IMG/VR virus record: IMGVR_UViG_3300009409_000561
Location: 1 to 23,784 of that record
Length of the DNA stretch: 23,784 bases
Strand: one strand, 5' to 3'
From: a virus
Part shown: in pieces, positions 1 through 8,510 of the stretch
Layout of the letters: each line of letters begins with the position of its first letter
Numbering within the stretch: position 1 is the first letter of the stretch
Notes under the pieces: model-generated
Databases searched by the model: none
What the model was told of the DNA's origin: nothing
Seen by the model: the letters and a program-made list of their open reading frames with translations, nothing else
Position numbers and translations under genes: made by a program

Positions 1-1833
1 CTAACTTACGCTAGTGCGCTCTGGGTATCTAGGGCAGTAGACTCTACTGCAATGAATTCGTCTTCGGGCGCCGGCGGCGGACTATTGATTAAGAACAAAA
101 CCAAATACGACGAAGAGTTTAGCACTTCAGCTACAAAATCTGACTGGTATGCTAAGTATGCTGGTGATTTGGGCAACTCTCTTAAAGTTTCAACTTGTTC
201 TAATGCTAATGCATGGACTGAGTCCTTCAGTACTAACATCAGTAACACTGCCAGCCGAATTGTAGCTGCTAACACGACGTTCACGTTTACTGCTGGATCG
301 AAGAACGTAGCTATCTCTTATGGTGGTAATACTGCTCACGTTGGTGTTACTCTTACTAATAATTTCAATAAAGGAGATGTTCTTCTAAGTTCTAATAACA
401 TCGTTCTGGGTAAAGTTGATTCTATAACTTCTAATACTCAGATTGTAATGCAAGGAAACTACACTGCATATGCTGACGGCGGCACTTCTAACCTCACAAT
501 TGGCAGAACGTCCGGCGCGGCATTGCCAGCTAGTGCTGCTGTTATCAAGCGCCGTTGGGAGTATTATAACGAGTTTGATACTATTCCTTCGACGACTGCA
601 TATGCTAACAATGTCAACTCACAAGGTGATGCAATCCATGTTATTGTCACTGATGAAGATGGAACGATCTCTGGTACTAAGGGTGTAGTTCTAGAGCGGT
701 ATAATAACCTCTCTCTTGCTTCTGATGCGAAGACTGAACAAGGTGCTGTCAATTACTATAAAGAAGTTATTAATCAGCAGTCACAGTGGGTATACTGGGG
801 CAAGCATCAGGCTATTCATACTAATGCTGGTACTCGTGCAGATAAAAATAACTCTGGTGCTGCTGCATCTGGTACAAACTTCATTACGAAAGACACGCCT
901 ACTGCAAACAGCATGGTAGCCGGCATTGACGGCCCAGCGGCTGGTAATGACGATTATATTCGTGCAGCGAATAAGTTCAAGTCAGCCGATGAAGTTGATG
1001 TTTCGTTCATTCTAGGATCGAATCACGGCACGGCTGTTATTCAGCATTATGTTAACAATATCGCTGAAGATCGTAAAGATTGTATCGCAATGATTTCTCC
1101 CACCAGGGCAAGTTGTGTTAATAACACTGCTTATGAGGGTAAAGAAACTACGGATGTGATTGCTTCGCGTGACACATACAACATCGATTCTTCTTATGCT
1201 GTCATGGACAGTGGTTGGAAGTATATGTACGATAAGTATAATGATCTTTATCGCTATGTACCTCTTAATGGTGACATGGCAGGGCTTTGTGTTCAGACTG
1301 ATGTTAGTCGTGACCCTTGGTGGTCTCCGGGTGGCTTCAATCGAGGGCACGTTAAGAATGTTATCAAGCTTGCTTATAATCCAGCTAAAGCTGATCGTGA
1401 TTTACTTTATAAAGATAATATTAATCCTGTTGTTACTTTCCCCGGTCAAGGAACTATTCTGTTCGGTGATAAAACTCTACAGTCTAAACCTAGTGCGTTT
1501 GATCGTATCAATGTCCGTCGTTTGTTCATTGTTCTTGAGAAAGCTATCTCGACGGCTGCTAAGTACACTCTCTTTGAATTCAATGATGAGTTTACTCGCT
1601 CCCAGTTTAAGAACTTAGTAGAGCCGTTCCTGCGCGATGTGCAGGGCCGTCGGGGAATCACAGACTTTAGGGTCGTGTGTGATGGTACTAATAATACTGG
1701 CGAAGTGATTGATCGCAACGAATTTGTGGGTGATATCTATATTAAGCCTGCTCGTTCTATCAACTTTATCCAGCTTAACTTTGTTGCTGTGAGAACTGGT
1801 GTAGAATTTTCTGAAGTTGTTGGCAAATTCTAA
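1..1833 (+). CDS. 18: Tail sheath protein gp18, 5'-truncated by window edge
   Basis: Contractile tail sheath subunit, which polymerises around the tail tube and contracts at infection. The frame is open from base 1 with no stop (it reads ...SALWVSRAVDSTAMNSS), so the ATG at 52 is internal and the true start lies upstream; 610 residues are visible. The C-terminal part carries the conserved sheath fold: FEFNDEFTRSQFKNLVEPFL, then a GRRGITDFRVVCD strand and an IYIKPARSINFIQLNF strand before the end. T4 gp18 is 659 aa, so roughly 50 residues may be missing. The gene is followed at once by a late promoter and the tube gene, the canonical 18-19 order. Identification rests on the C-terminal motif plus synteny and is secure. 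Confidence 0.95.
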   Translation, partial: LTYASALWVSRAVDSTAMNSSSGAGGGLLIKNKTKYDEEFSTSATKSDWYAKYAGDLGNSLKVSTCSNANAWTESFSTNISNTASRIVAANTTFTFTAGSKNVAISYGGNTAHVGVTLTNNFNKGDVLLSSNNIVLGKVDSITSNTQIVMQGNYTAYADGGTSNLTIGRTSGAALPASAAVIKRRWEYYNEFDTIPSTTAYANNVNSQGDAIHVIVTDEDGTISGTKGVVLERYNNLSLASDAKTEQGAVNYYKEVINQQSQWVYWGKHQAIHTNAGTRADKNNSGAAASGTNFITKDTPTANSMVAGIDGPAAGNDDYIRAANKFKSADEVDVSFILGSNHGTAVIQHYVNNIAEDRKDCIAMISPTRASCVNNTAYEGKETTDVIASRDTYNIDSSYAVMDSGWKYMYDKYNDLYRYVPLNGDMAGLCVQTDVSRDPWWSPGGFNRGHVKNVIKLAYNPAKADRDLLYKDNINPVVTFPGQGTILFGDKTLQSKPSAFDRINVRRLFIVLEKAISTAAKYTLFEFNDEFTRSQFKNLVEPFLRDVQGRRGITDFRVVCDGTNNTGEVIDRNEFVGDIYIKPARSINFIQLNFVAVRTGVEFSEVVGKF

Positions 1834-1839
1834 TAAATA
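1832..1839 (+). promoter_or_regulatory. T4-type late promoter before gene 19
   Basis: AATAAATA, 7 of 8 to the T4 late consensus TATAAATA, overlapping the sheath stop codon and 37 nt before the tube start codon. Such boxes are read by the gp55 family of late sigma factors, and a gp55 is encoded at 12272. Assignment by motif and position. Confidence 0.7.
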
Positions 1840-1876
1840 GTTTAAAGTAACATAGAAGATACAGGAGAGAAAAACA

Positions 1877-2413
1877 ATGGCTTTTAATGTAAATGAATTT
1901 TCTGGTGCGCTAAAGGGAGGGGGAGCGCGAAGCTCCCTCTTCGAAGTGCAGATATTCAATCCCGCAAATCCAATCGGCGACTTTAAAGTTCCGTTCATGT
2001 GTAAAGCAGCGCAGCTACCTGCTGCTACTGTTAGTGCAGTAGAACTTGATTATTTTGGACGTAAAGTAAAGCTTGCAGGCAATAGAACTTATGCTGAATG
2101 GGCTCCAACGATTATCAATGATGAAGATTTTGCTATTCGGAACGCAATGGAACAGTGGCACAATTCAATCAATACGTTTCAAGGTAATAAGCGAGAATGG
2201 TCAGGATCAGGTTATAAATCTACCGCATCGATCTCACAGTTTGATAAAGAAGGCGGTGTTATCAGAGAATATAGTTTTGTTGGTCTCTGGCCTTCTGAAG
2301 TTGCTGCTATTGACCTTTCATGGGATGCGGATACGATTGAAGAGTTTGGTGTAACTTTCCAGTATGATTATTGGATTGTTACTGGTGGATCAACTGGTAA
2401 TCCTGGCAGCTAA
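1877..2413 (+). CDS. 19: Tail tube protein gp19
   Basis: Subunit of the inner tail tube through which DNA passes. The protein has 178 residues (T4 gp19 has 163) and begins MAFNVNEFSGALKGGGARSSLFEVQI, the typical gp19 N-terminus. It continues with beta-rich segments (VPFMCKAAQLPAATV; VELDYFGRKVKLAGNRTY) and ends on the family-typical EFGVTFQYDYW strand. The start is supported by AGGAGAG about 8 nt upstream. It lies between sheath and portal genes, as in other T4-superfamily phages, with its own late promoter. A second tube-fold protein occurs at 8585; this one is assigned gp19 by position and by its closer N-terminal match. Confidence 0.93.
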   Translation: MAFNVNEFSGALKGGGARSSLFEVQIFNPANPIGDFKVPFMCKAAQLPAATVSAVELDYFGRKVKLAGNRTYAEWAPTIINDEDFAIRNAMEQWHNSINTFQGNKREWSGSGYKSTASISQFDKEGGVIREYSFVGLWPSEVAAIDLSWDADTIEEFGVTFQYDYWIVTGGSTGNPGS

Positions 2414-2431
2414 TTGATGTTGTAAGTGCGT

Positions 2432-2439
2432 CATAAATA
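2432..2439 (+). promoter_or_regulatory. T4-type late promoter before gene 20
   Basis: CATAAATA (7 of 8 to TATAAATA) in the 57-nt gap between genes 19 and 20, 31 nt before the portal start codon. Same arrangement as the other late promoters in the structural cluster. Confidence 0.7.
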
Positions 2440-2470
2440 GAATTGATGCACGTTACATAAGGGATATAAA

Positions 2471-3991
2471 ATGGCTCTAGAACTTTTTGGATTTCGTATT
2501 GGTAAGGCAGAAGAGCAGAAGGATAGTGTTGTATCTTTTGCACCGCCTGAGCCAGATGATGGATCACTTACTATAGCACAAGGTGGTGTCTTTGGCACCA
2601 CTATTGATCTTGAGGGTACAGCTAAGAATGAAAGCGCCCTCATTACAAAATATCGTGAAATGCTTTTGCAGCCTGAGTGCGAAAAAGCTATTGATGATAT
2701 CGTAAATGAAGCTATTGTGGGAGATAATAAAGAACAGTCTGTGCAGATTATTCTGGAAGATACTGAACTTCCTAAGAGCATTAAGACTAAAATTAATGAA
2801 GAGTTTGATACTGTACTCTCATTACTGAATTTTAACACGAAATCATACAGTATATTCAGAGATTGGTATGTAGATGGTCGTCTATATTACCATGTTATGA
2901 TTGATACTAAGAACCCAAGGGCTGGTATTAAAGAACTAAGATATATTGATCCTCGAAAAATTAAAAAGATTCGCTCAGAAAAACGAGATAATAATAACCC
3001 AAATCAAACAAATAAAACAGTTATAAACAAAAAATACGACGAATATTTTATATACCAGCCTACTGGTCTTGGAACAAACACTGAAGGCATTAAGATCGCA
3101 GTTGATTCTATTGCTTATTCTCACTCTGGAGTTCTTGATCAGCGAAATTATATGGTTCTATCGTATCTACATAAAGCGATTAAGCCACTCAATCAGTTAC
3201 GTATGCTAGAAGATGCAACAGTCATTTATCGACTAGCAAGAGCGCCAGAGCGCCGCATTTTCTATATTGATGTTGGTAATTTGCCTAAGGGTAAAGCAGA
3301 ACAATATCTCCGCGACATGATGGCCAAGCATAAAAATAAGCTTGTGTATGATGCAGAGACAGGCGCAGTGCGCGATGATCGTAAATTTCTGACGATGCTA
3401 GAAGACTATTGGTTGCCTCGACGCGACGGCGGCCGCGGAACTGAAATTACTACGCTACCTGGTGGTCAGAATTTAGGTGAAATAGAAGATGTTTTGTACT
3501 TCAGAAAGAAACTCTATGAGTCTCTTAACGTACCAACATCACGCTTAGAAGCAGATGGTCAGTTTAATATGGGCCGATCATCCGAAATTACACGAGATGA
3601 ATTGAAATTCTCTAAGTTTGTTTTCCGTCTTAGGCAGAAATTCTCTGAAATGTTCTTTATTATCCTAGAGAAGCAGTTGCTACTCAAAGGAATAATGACG
3701 AAACAAGAATGGAACGATATTAAAGACAAAATCTATTTTGATTATATCGAAGATAATCATTTTGCAGAACTTAAAGAAGCAGAGATTATTCAAAATAGAT
3801 TGACTGTTTTAGCTGATGCTGATCAATATGCTGGTAAATACTTCTCTGATACGTGGATTAGAAAGAATGTTTTGATGATGACAGAGGATGAAATAGAAGA
3901 TATTAAGAAACAGATTGAAGATGAAGAGCCTGAAGACGATGGAGAAGACGATGAGGACTCTGAAAATGATTTTGAAAGTAAACAACTATAA
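2471..3991 (+). CDS. 20: Portal vertex protein gp20
   Basis: Dodecameric portal at the unique head vertex: nucleates prohead assembly, passes DNA during packaging and docks the tail. It has 506 residues (T4 gp20 has 524). Visible family features are the DWYVDGRLYYHVMID segment, IKELRYIDPRKIKKI, the RLARAPERRIFYIDVGNLPKGKAEQYL block and the FRKKLYESLNVPTSRLE region of the crown and clip. The C-terminus is a strongly acidic tail (about residues 470-500, repeated D/E), common in these portals. Start ATG follows AAGGGATATAAA. The order after tube and before the prohead core genes is canonical. Confidence 0.95.
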   Translation: MALELFGFRIGKAEEQKDSVVSFAPPEPDDGSLTIAQGGVFGTTIDLEGTAKNESALITKYREMLLQPECEKAIDDIVNEAIVGDNKEQSVQIILEDTELPKSIKTKINEEFDTVLSLLNFNTKSYSIFRDWYVDGRLYYHVMIDTKNPRAGIKELRYIDPRKIKKIRSEKRDNNNPNQTNKTVINKKYDEYFIYQPTGLGTNTEGIKIAVDSIAYSHSGVLDQRNYMVLSYLHKAIKPLNQLRMLEDATVIYRLARAPERRIFYIDVGNLPKGKAEQYLRDMMAKHKNKLVYDAETGAVRDDRKFLTMLEDYWLPRRDGGRGTEITTLPGGQNLGEIEDVLYFRKKLYESLNVPTSRLEADGQFNMGRSSEITRDELKFSKFVFRLRQKFSEMFFIILEKQLLLKGIMTKQEWNDIKDKIYFDYIEDNHFAELKEAEIIQNRLTVLADADQYAGKYFSDTWIRKNVLMMTEDEIEDIKKQIEDEEPEDDGEDDEDSENDFESKQL

Positions 3992-4004
3992 AGTAACATT
4001 TTAT

Positions 4005-4012
4005 TATAAATA
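4005..4012 (+). promoter_or_regulatory. T4-type late promoter (perfect) before gene 67-like
   Basis: Exact TATAAATA between the portal stop and the 63-aa prohead core gene, 22 nt before its start codon. It probably serves the run 67-like / internal protein / small protein / gene 21, none of which has a further late box. Confidence 0.8.
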
Positions 4013-4034
4013 CTGTTGAGATAAGGAAAAAATA

Positions 4035-4226
4035 ATGGCAGAATATACTACTAGAGATGCAGTCGAATTTTCTATGAATAAAGATGCAGCTAATTTTAAA
4101 GTTGCTATTCTTGATCTATTGAATCAGAAAATTTCTGACACTAGAGAGATTAAAAAAGTAGAAGTATCTAGCGCCTTTATGTCTGCCGACAATGAGGGGA
4201 GTCAACAGTCAGATGAAAACGTTTAA
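4035..4226 (+). CDS. Small prohead core protein, gp67-like
   Basis: A 63-residue protein placed exactly where T4 has gene 67, directly after the portal and behind a late promoter. It shows the pattern seen in small T4-superfamily prohead core proteins: a short amphipathic N-terminal helix (TTRDAVEFSMNKDAANFKVAILDLLNQKI) followed by a charged helix (REIKKVEVSSAFMS) and a polar, acidic tail. T4 gp67 is 80 aa. The RBS is AAGGAAAAA about 6 nt before ATG. Its 3' end overlaps the next gene by 14 nt if that gene starts at 4213. Assignment is by position, size and helix pattern; similarity is too short to be certain by eye. Confidence 0.55.
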   Translation: MAEYTTRDAVEFSMNKDAANFKVAILDLLNQKISDTREIKKVEVSSAFMSADNEGSQQSDENV

Positions 4227-4911
4227 AAAGTTTTTCGAGGCGCCAGCAGCAGATTATGTTGCGCCTAAGGATGATGATGACGAGGCTAAAGATATTAAAC
4301 CTCGGAGTAAAGGCGAAAAGAAGTTTAAAGACGACCATAAAGACGAGAAGAAAAAGCATCCTACTGCTTCTGATGTTGTACATACGGGCGACATTAAAAA
4401 AGAAGAAGTTGAGATGGATGAAGCTTTCTCTGTTGAAGTGCCTAAGCAAAAGATTGGTGGCAAAACTTACGGTGGTGGGGCTAATGTTATAGTCAAAGCA
4501 AAGACTGCTTCACAAGCAATTAAGATGGTTGCCAAGCGTTTAAAAGTTGATGTCGACCTTCTCAAAACTGGTAAGGTAGTAAAAGAAGAAGAAGTTAAAG
4601 AAGGCGAACTTCCTCCTGCTTTGAAGAAGGCAATTGCTAAGAAGAAGGGTGAAAAGCCTGAAGACGAAGATGAACTCGACGAAGACGTATTCTCTGATCT
4701 AGAGAACATCGTCAAAAAGAAGTCGATGAAGAAAGTCAAATTTGCTAATGGAAAAACTTTAGAAGTTGATCTATTCACAGCAAGCGCATTCGTCAATATG
4801 TTTAAGAAAGTTAACCCGAATAATGCTGAAAGAGGTAAAGCTCATATCGATAAATCTCCAGAGAACTTCATGAAAATGATGGATCTGGCAATGGGCGGGA
4901 GTAAGAAATAA
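4213..4911 (+). CDS. Lys/Glu-rich head-associated protein with a capsid-targeting-like N-terminus
   Basis: I do not recognise a named family. From the ATG at 4213 it has 232 residues and begins MKTFKKFFEAPA, which closely matches the capsid-targeting sequence of T4 internal proteins (MKTYQEFIAE, cleaved after the Glu by gp21). Composition is dominated by Lys, Glu and Asp: a charged, probably disordered first 60 residues, a small GKTYGGGANVIVKAKTASQAI segment near residues 80-100, an acidic DEDELDED patch, and a C-terminal helical part. It sits among prohead genes and upstream of the protease. An upstream ATG at 4192 is in frame but has no visible RBS, whereas GAGGGGAG lies about 12 nt before 4213. 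It is probably packaged in the capsid; this is inference from the leader and locus. Confidence 0.6.
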   Translation: MKTFKKFFEAPAADYVAPKDDDDEAKDIKPRSKGEKKFKDDHKDEKKKHPTASDVVHTGDIKKEEVEMDEAFSVEVPKQKIGGKTYGGGANVIVKAKTASQAIKMVAKRLKVDVDLLKTGKVVKEEEVKEGELPPALKKAIAKKKGEKPEDEDELDEDVFSDLENIVKKKSMKKVKFANGKTLEVDLFTASAFVNMFKKVNPNNAERGKAHIDKSPENFMKMMDLAMGGSKK

Positions 4912-5180
4912 TGGCATTGAAACTCAAAGGCGCACAAGTAGCAGCGCCAACGACAGCCGCTACTGCTAATAACATTTCATCTTCTACCGTAGTTCTAGTG
5001 CAGAATGTTGGTACTACTTCTAGACTAGTTACAGTAGTAGACAATGCAGTTAGCGCCGCGACTGTTGGCTCATTCAATCTTCCTGGTAATCAGAATGTTC
5101 GATTAGAGAAGACTTCTACTGATGAAATTTTTGCTGCAAATGCTGAAGTCAAGTTAACGCCTATTGCGCATTCAACGTAA
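4911..5180 (+). CDS. Small beta-rich structural protein, function unknown
   Basis: An 89-residue protein, neutral and rich in Ala, Thr, Val and Asn. It has alternating hydrophobic stretches consistent with a small beta-sandwich: STVVLVQNVGTTSRLVTVVD, then VGSFNLPGNQNVRLEKTSTD and EIFAANAEVKLTPIAHS. Small proteins of this style occur in head gene clusters of marine T4-like phages, but I cannot name a function. The start overlaps the previous stop by one base (TAATG) and follows GGCGGGAG, so translation is probably coupled. Location between the internal protein and prohead protease genes suggests a capsid component, for example a decoration or head-stability protein; that is inference only. Confidence 0.6.
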   Translation: MALKLKGAQVAAPTTAATANNISSSTVVLVQNVGTTSRLVTVVDNAVSAATVGSFNLPGNQNVRLEKTSTDEIFAANAEVKLTPIAHST

Positions 5181-5191
5181 GGAATAACCAG

Positions 5192-5842
5192 ATGAAGCTA
5201 ATATGCGAAGTAAACGAAAACATTCAGTATATCACTGAAGCTAAAGATGGTGGCGGAAAGAATTATTTTATTGAAGGCATCTTTATGCAAGGAGATATTA
5301 AGAATCGAAATGGTCGTATATATCCTTCAGAAGTTCTAGCAAGAGAAACTAAACGATATTCGAAAGAATATATCGATAAGAAACGCGCATTCGGTGAACT
5401 TGGCCATCCTCAAGGACCCACAATTAATCTAGAGCGCGTATCTCACTTGATCACTAAGCTTGAACAGAATGGTTCAGATTTCATAGGAAAAGCTAAGATC
5501 ATGCACGAAACTCCATACGGTAAGATCGTAAAGAGTTTGATGGATGAGGGTGCCCAACTAGGAGTTAGTTCTAGGGGTATGGGATCGCTTAAAGAGAAGG
5601 GCGGTCAAGCTGAAGTCCAAAAAGATTTCTATCTCGCTACTGCTGCTGATATTGTAGCTGATCCTTCTGCGCCTGGCGCATTTGTTTCTGGCATTATGGA
5701 AGGTAAAGAGTGGATTTGGGATAATGGTGTTATCAAAGAGTCTGATATTGCTTCTTATGCCCAAGCTGTCAGTGCATCTTCTAGTCGTGAACTAGATGAG
5801 ACTAAGCTAAAAGTATTCGAGAATTTCCTTTCAAAATTGTAA
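5192..5842 (+). CDS. 21: Prohead core protease gp21
   Basis: Serine protease of the T4 prohead family (MEROPS U9-like fold, related to herpesvirus assemblin). It removes the scaffold and trims capsid proteins before DNA packaging. It has 216 residues (T4 gp21 has 212). The catalytic His is in GELGHP (His72), the nucleophile in GVSSRGMGS (Ser126 or Ser127), and a conserved DIVADPSAPGAF block follows at 153-164. The N-terminal NRNGRIYP motif (38-45) is also typical. AAGGAATAACC precedes the ATG. The gene is followed within 4 nt by a late promoter for the scaffold gene. Likely substrates encoded here are gp22, gp23 and the 4213 protein. Confidence 0.95.
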   Translation: MKLICEVNENIQYITEAKDGGGKNYFIEGIFMQGDIKNRNGRIYPSEVLARETKRYSKEYIDKKRAFGELGHPQGPTINLERVSHLITKLEQNGSDFIGKAKIMHETPYGKIVKSLMDEGAQLGVSSRGMGSLKEKGGQAEVQKDFYLATAADIVADPSAPGAFVSGIMEGKEWIWDNGVIKESDIASYAQAVSASSSRELDETKLKVFENFLSKL

Positions 5843-5845
5843 AAT

Positions 5846-5853
5846 TATAAATA
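5846..5853 (+). promoter_or_regulatory. T4-type late promoter (perfect) before gene 22
   Basis: Exact TATAAATA starting 4 nt after the protease stop codon and ending 41 nt before the scaffold start codon. Confidence 0.8.
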
Positions 5854-5894
5854 TATTAAATGAAATAAAGACAAATTTATCAAGGAGTGTTCTA

Positions 5895-7049
5895 ATGTCA
5901 GACCAAGAACTAGAAATGCAAGACGCCGAGGCTGACGAAATCCTCGAAAGCGAAGATAGTGATCTTGAAGAGAATGATGATCTTCAAGAGAAAAAGGCTG
6001 AAGTCAAAGAATTCGATTCTGACGACGGCGAAAGTAAAGTTGATGATTCTACTGCAAAGAAGGCCGACGAGAAGAAGAAGGGTTCGGGCGATTCGCCTGA
6101 TAAGATTTCTGAACTCAGTTCTGTTGGACCGAAATCAACTAAAACTGCAATGATCAATGCTATGCTTGGTGCCATGAAGGGTATGAAGAAAGATGATCTT
6201 GCTGCTAGTTGGGGTAAAATCACAGCATCTCTTGAAGCAGAAGAAGATTCTGATGAAGACAAAGATGACGATGAGGTTGCTGAGAAGAAAACTCCTGTAA
6301 AAGAAGTTAAGAAAGTTACTAAGGAAGATATTGATGTATCTGCCGATGTTAAAGCTCTCTTCGGTGATGAAGACCTCTCTGAAGAATTTAAGTCTTCTGC
6401 TACTCTCATCTTTGAGTCGGCTGTACTCTCTAAGATCAACGAAGTCTTGGAAACTGTATGTGTCGATCTAGATGAAGAAGTTAGTGCTGAAAAAGAAGAC
6501 ATTCTTGAATCCCTATCTTCTCGCCTCGATGATTACCTAGAGTATGTAGTCGAAGAGTGGAGCAAAGATAATGAACTTGCTATTCAGCAGGGCGCACGCC
6601 TAGAAATTACAGAAAACTTCATGTCTGGCCTTCGCGTGTTGTTCACTGAAAATTATATCGATATTCCAGAAGAGAAGGTTGACCTTGTTGATGAACTCGC
6701 AGAAAAAGTTCAAGAACTGGAAGCTTCAGTCAATTCTGAAATTGAAAAAAATATCTCGTTGAGTAAGGACTTTAATGAGGTAAAGAAAGAAAGTGTTCTC
6801 AAGATTGTTTCTGAGAATCTTTCTGATACTCAATCAGAAAAATTGCGTTCATTGTCTGACGGTATTGACTTTGAAAGCGATGATGACTATAAGCAAAAGC
6901 TCGAAACTGTAAAGGAGAACTATTTCCCTACGGAAGAGAGTGTTAGTTATGACGATGAGGAACCTCTTTCTGAAGAAAAGAACGAAAAAGGGGTCGATGA
7001 CTCTATGTCGGCATATATGAGTGCCATTTCAAGAAGCATCAAAAAGTAG
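5895..7049 (+). CDS. 22: Prohead scaffold core protein gp22
   Basis: Main internal scaffold around which the capsid assembles; later degraded by gp21. It has 384 residues, longer than T4 gp22 (269), because of an extended acidic N-terminal region (about residues 1-130, dense in Asp, Glu and Lys and probably disordered). The remainder is helical and coiled-coil-like (for example VDELAEKVQELEASVNSEIE). The C-terminus, SAYMSAISRSIKK, is the diagnostic gp22 ending. The ATG follows AAGGAGTG. Position between protease and major capsid gene is canonical. Many [L/I]xE sites along the chain are compatible with breakdown by gp21. Confidence 0.92.
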   Translation: MSDQELEMQDAEADEILESEDSDLEENDDLQEKKAEVKEFDSDDGESKVDDSTAKKADEKKKGSGDSPDKISELSSVGPKSTKTAMINAMLGAMKGMKKDDLAASWGKITASLEAEEDSDEDKDDDEVAEKKTPVKEVKKVTKEDIDVSADVKALFGDEDLSEEFKSSATLIFESAVLSKINEVLETVCVDLDEEVSAEKEDILESLSSRLDDYLEYVVEEWSKDNELAIQQGARLEITENFMSGLRVLFTENYIDIPEEKVDLVDELAEKVQELEASVNSEIEKNISLSKDFNEVKKESVLKIVSENLSDTQSEKLRSLSDGIDFESDDDYKQKLETVKENYFPTEESVSYDDEEPLSEEKNEKGVDDSMSAYMSAISRSIKK

Positions 7050-7054
7050 TAATT

Positions 7055-7062
7055 TATAAATA
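7055..7062 (+). promoter_or_regulatory. T4-type late promoter (perfect) before gene 23
   Basis: Exact TATAAATA, 5 nt after the scaffold stop and 42 nt before the major capsid start codon. It forms a tandem pair with a second box 20 bp downstream. Confidence 0.8.
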
Positions 7063-7074
7063 TCAAATAGACAT

Positions 7075-7082
7075 GATAAATA
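7075..7082 (+). promoter_or_regulatory. Second late promoter-like box before gene 23
   Basis: GATAAATA (7 of 8), 20 bp downstream of the perfect box and 22 nt before the start codon. The tandem arrangement would suit the very high demand for capsid protein, but the second copy could also be chance in AT-rich sequence. Confidence 0.5.
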
Positions 7083-7104
7083 TTTCTAAAAGGAGAGAAA
7101 TCTA

Positions 7105-8478
7105 ATGTATAATCTCGATGAACTTCAAAAGAAATGGCAGCCCGTTCTTGAGCATCCTGATCTTTCCACGATCACTGATGCTCACAAACGTGCCACTGTA
7201 GCCATTCTTCTTGAGAACCAAGAACATGCTGCCCGCGAACAAGCTGGTCAGCAAGTAATGAATCCCACGCTTTTGGGAGAAGCCGCGCCTGGTAATGCTA
7301 TGGGTGCTTCGTCTTCGACCGCAGGTGATGGCAGTGTTGACATCTTCGATCCAGTGCTTATCAGCCTGGTTCGGCGTTCGATGCCTAATCTTATCGCTTA
7401 TGATCTTGCCGGCGTTCAGCCCATGACGGGTCCGACTGGTCTTATCTTTGCGATGCGCTCTCGTTATACCAGTCAGTCTGGTACCGAAGCGTTGTTTAAC
7501 GAAGCTAATACCACGTTCAGTTCGTCTGCTGCTGGTAACACCGCCTCGCGCAGTGTTGCGAATGGCGCGGCTGGTACGGTTCAGGCTGGTACTGATCCTA
7601 ATGATCGTGCTTCTGGCTCTGGTTATTCAGTTTCGACTGGTATGACGACTGCTGAAACCGAAGCACTTGGTGACGCAACCACGAACGCTTGGCAGGAAAT
7701 GGCTTTCTCGATTGAGAAGATTGCTGTAACGGCTGTCTCTCGCGCTCTTAAAGCAGAGTACACGATGGAGCTTGCACAGGATCTTAAAGCGATCCACGGC
7801 CTAGACGCCGAGACTGAACTCAGCAACATCCTTTCTTCGGAAATTCTTGCTGAAATCAATCGCGAAGTTATCCGCACGATCAACTATTCTGCTGTCGCTG
7901 GTGCGCAGAAGAATACGACTGCTGCTGGTACTTTCGATCTTGACACCGACTCGAATGGTCGTTGGTCAGTTGAGAAGTTCAAGGGACTTCTTTTCCAGAT
8001 TGAACGCGATGCGAACGAGATTGCAAAATCAACTCGCCGCGGTAAAGGTAATGTCATGCTCTGCTCGTCCGATGTAGCTTCTGCTCTTCAGATGGCCGGT
8101 GTACTTGATTACACTCCTGCTCTCAGCAACAACCTGAATGTCGATGACACGGGCAACACCTTCGCTGGTATGCTCGGTGGTCGAATTAAAGTTTATATTG
8201 ACCCGTACTTCAGCGATGCATCCAATCAGTACTACACTCTCGGTTATAAGGGAACTAGTGCATTTGATGCGGGACTGTTCTACTGCCCATACGTTCCTCT
8301 CCAGATGGTTCGTGCGGTAGGCGAGAACACGTTCCAGCCTAAGATCGGCTTCAAGACCCGTTACGGTATTGTAGCTAATCCTTTCGCGACGAATGACGGA
8401 AACGGCGTACCCGCTCGATTGGGTACTGGGGACGGTAACATCTACTATCGTATGGCTAAAGTTACCAACCTTATGTAA
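7105..8478 (+). CDS. 23: Major capsid protein gp23
   Basis: Hexamer-forming shell protein with the HK97-type fold. It has 457 residues (T4 gp23 has 521). It opens with MYNLDELQKKWQPVLEHPDL, followed by the well-known conserved stretch DIFDPVLISLVRRSMPNLIAYD, QPMTGPTGLIFAMRSRY and GTEALFNEANT. The C-terminal part contains DPYFSDASNQYYTLGYKG and FYCPYVPLQMVRAVGENTFQ. A gp21-type processing motif, LLGE|A, occurs at Leu56-Glu59; cutting there would leave a mature chain of 398 residues. RBS AAGGAGAG sits about 8 nt before ATG. Base composition looks more GC-rich than its neighbours, as expected for a highly expressed gene. A strong terminator follows 32 nt after the stop. Confidence 0.97.
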   Translation: MYNLDELQKKWQPVLEHPDLSTITDAHKRATVAILLENQEHAAREQAGQQVMNPTLLGEAAPGNAMGASSSTAGDGSVDIFDPVLISLVRRSMPNLIAYDLAGVQPMTGPTGLIFAMRSRYTSQSGTEALFNEANTTFSSSAAGNTASRSVANGAAGTVQAGTDPNDRASGSGYSVSTGMTTAETEALGDATTNAWQEMAFSIEKIAVTAVSRALKAEYTMELAQDLKAIHGLDAETELSNILSSEILAEINREVIRTINYSAVAGAQKNTTAAGTFDLDTDSNGRWSVEKFKGLLFQIERDANEIAKSTRRGKGNVMLCSSDVASALQMAGVLDYTPALSNNLNVDDTGNTFAGMLGGRIKVYIDPYFSDASNQYYTLGYKGTSAFDAGLFYCPYVPLQMVRAVGENTFQPKIGFKTRYGIVANPFATNDGNGVPARLGTGDGNIYYRMAKVTNLM

Positions 8479-8510
8479 GAAGTAAAACCAATAAAGTAGT
8501 TAGTAAACTT

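Noticed and set aside
1615-1998. Antisense open frame over the sheath/tube junction
   Set aside because: Opposite to two confident structural genes and without an RBS; the product has no recognisable motif.
4467-4796. Antisense Ser-rich open frame opposite the Lys-rich head protein
   Set aside because: Ser and Phe runs are what the reverse strand of Lys/Glu/Asp codons produces; shadow frame.
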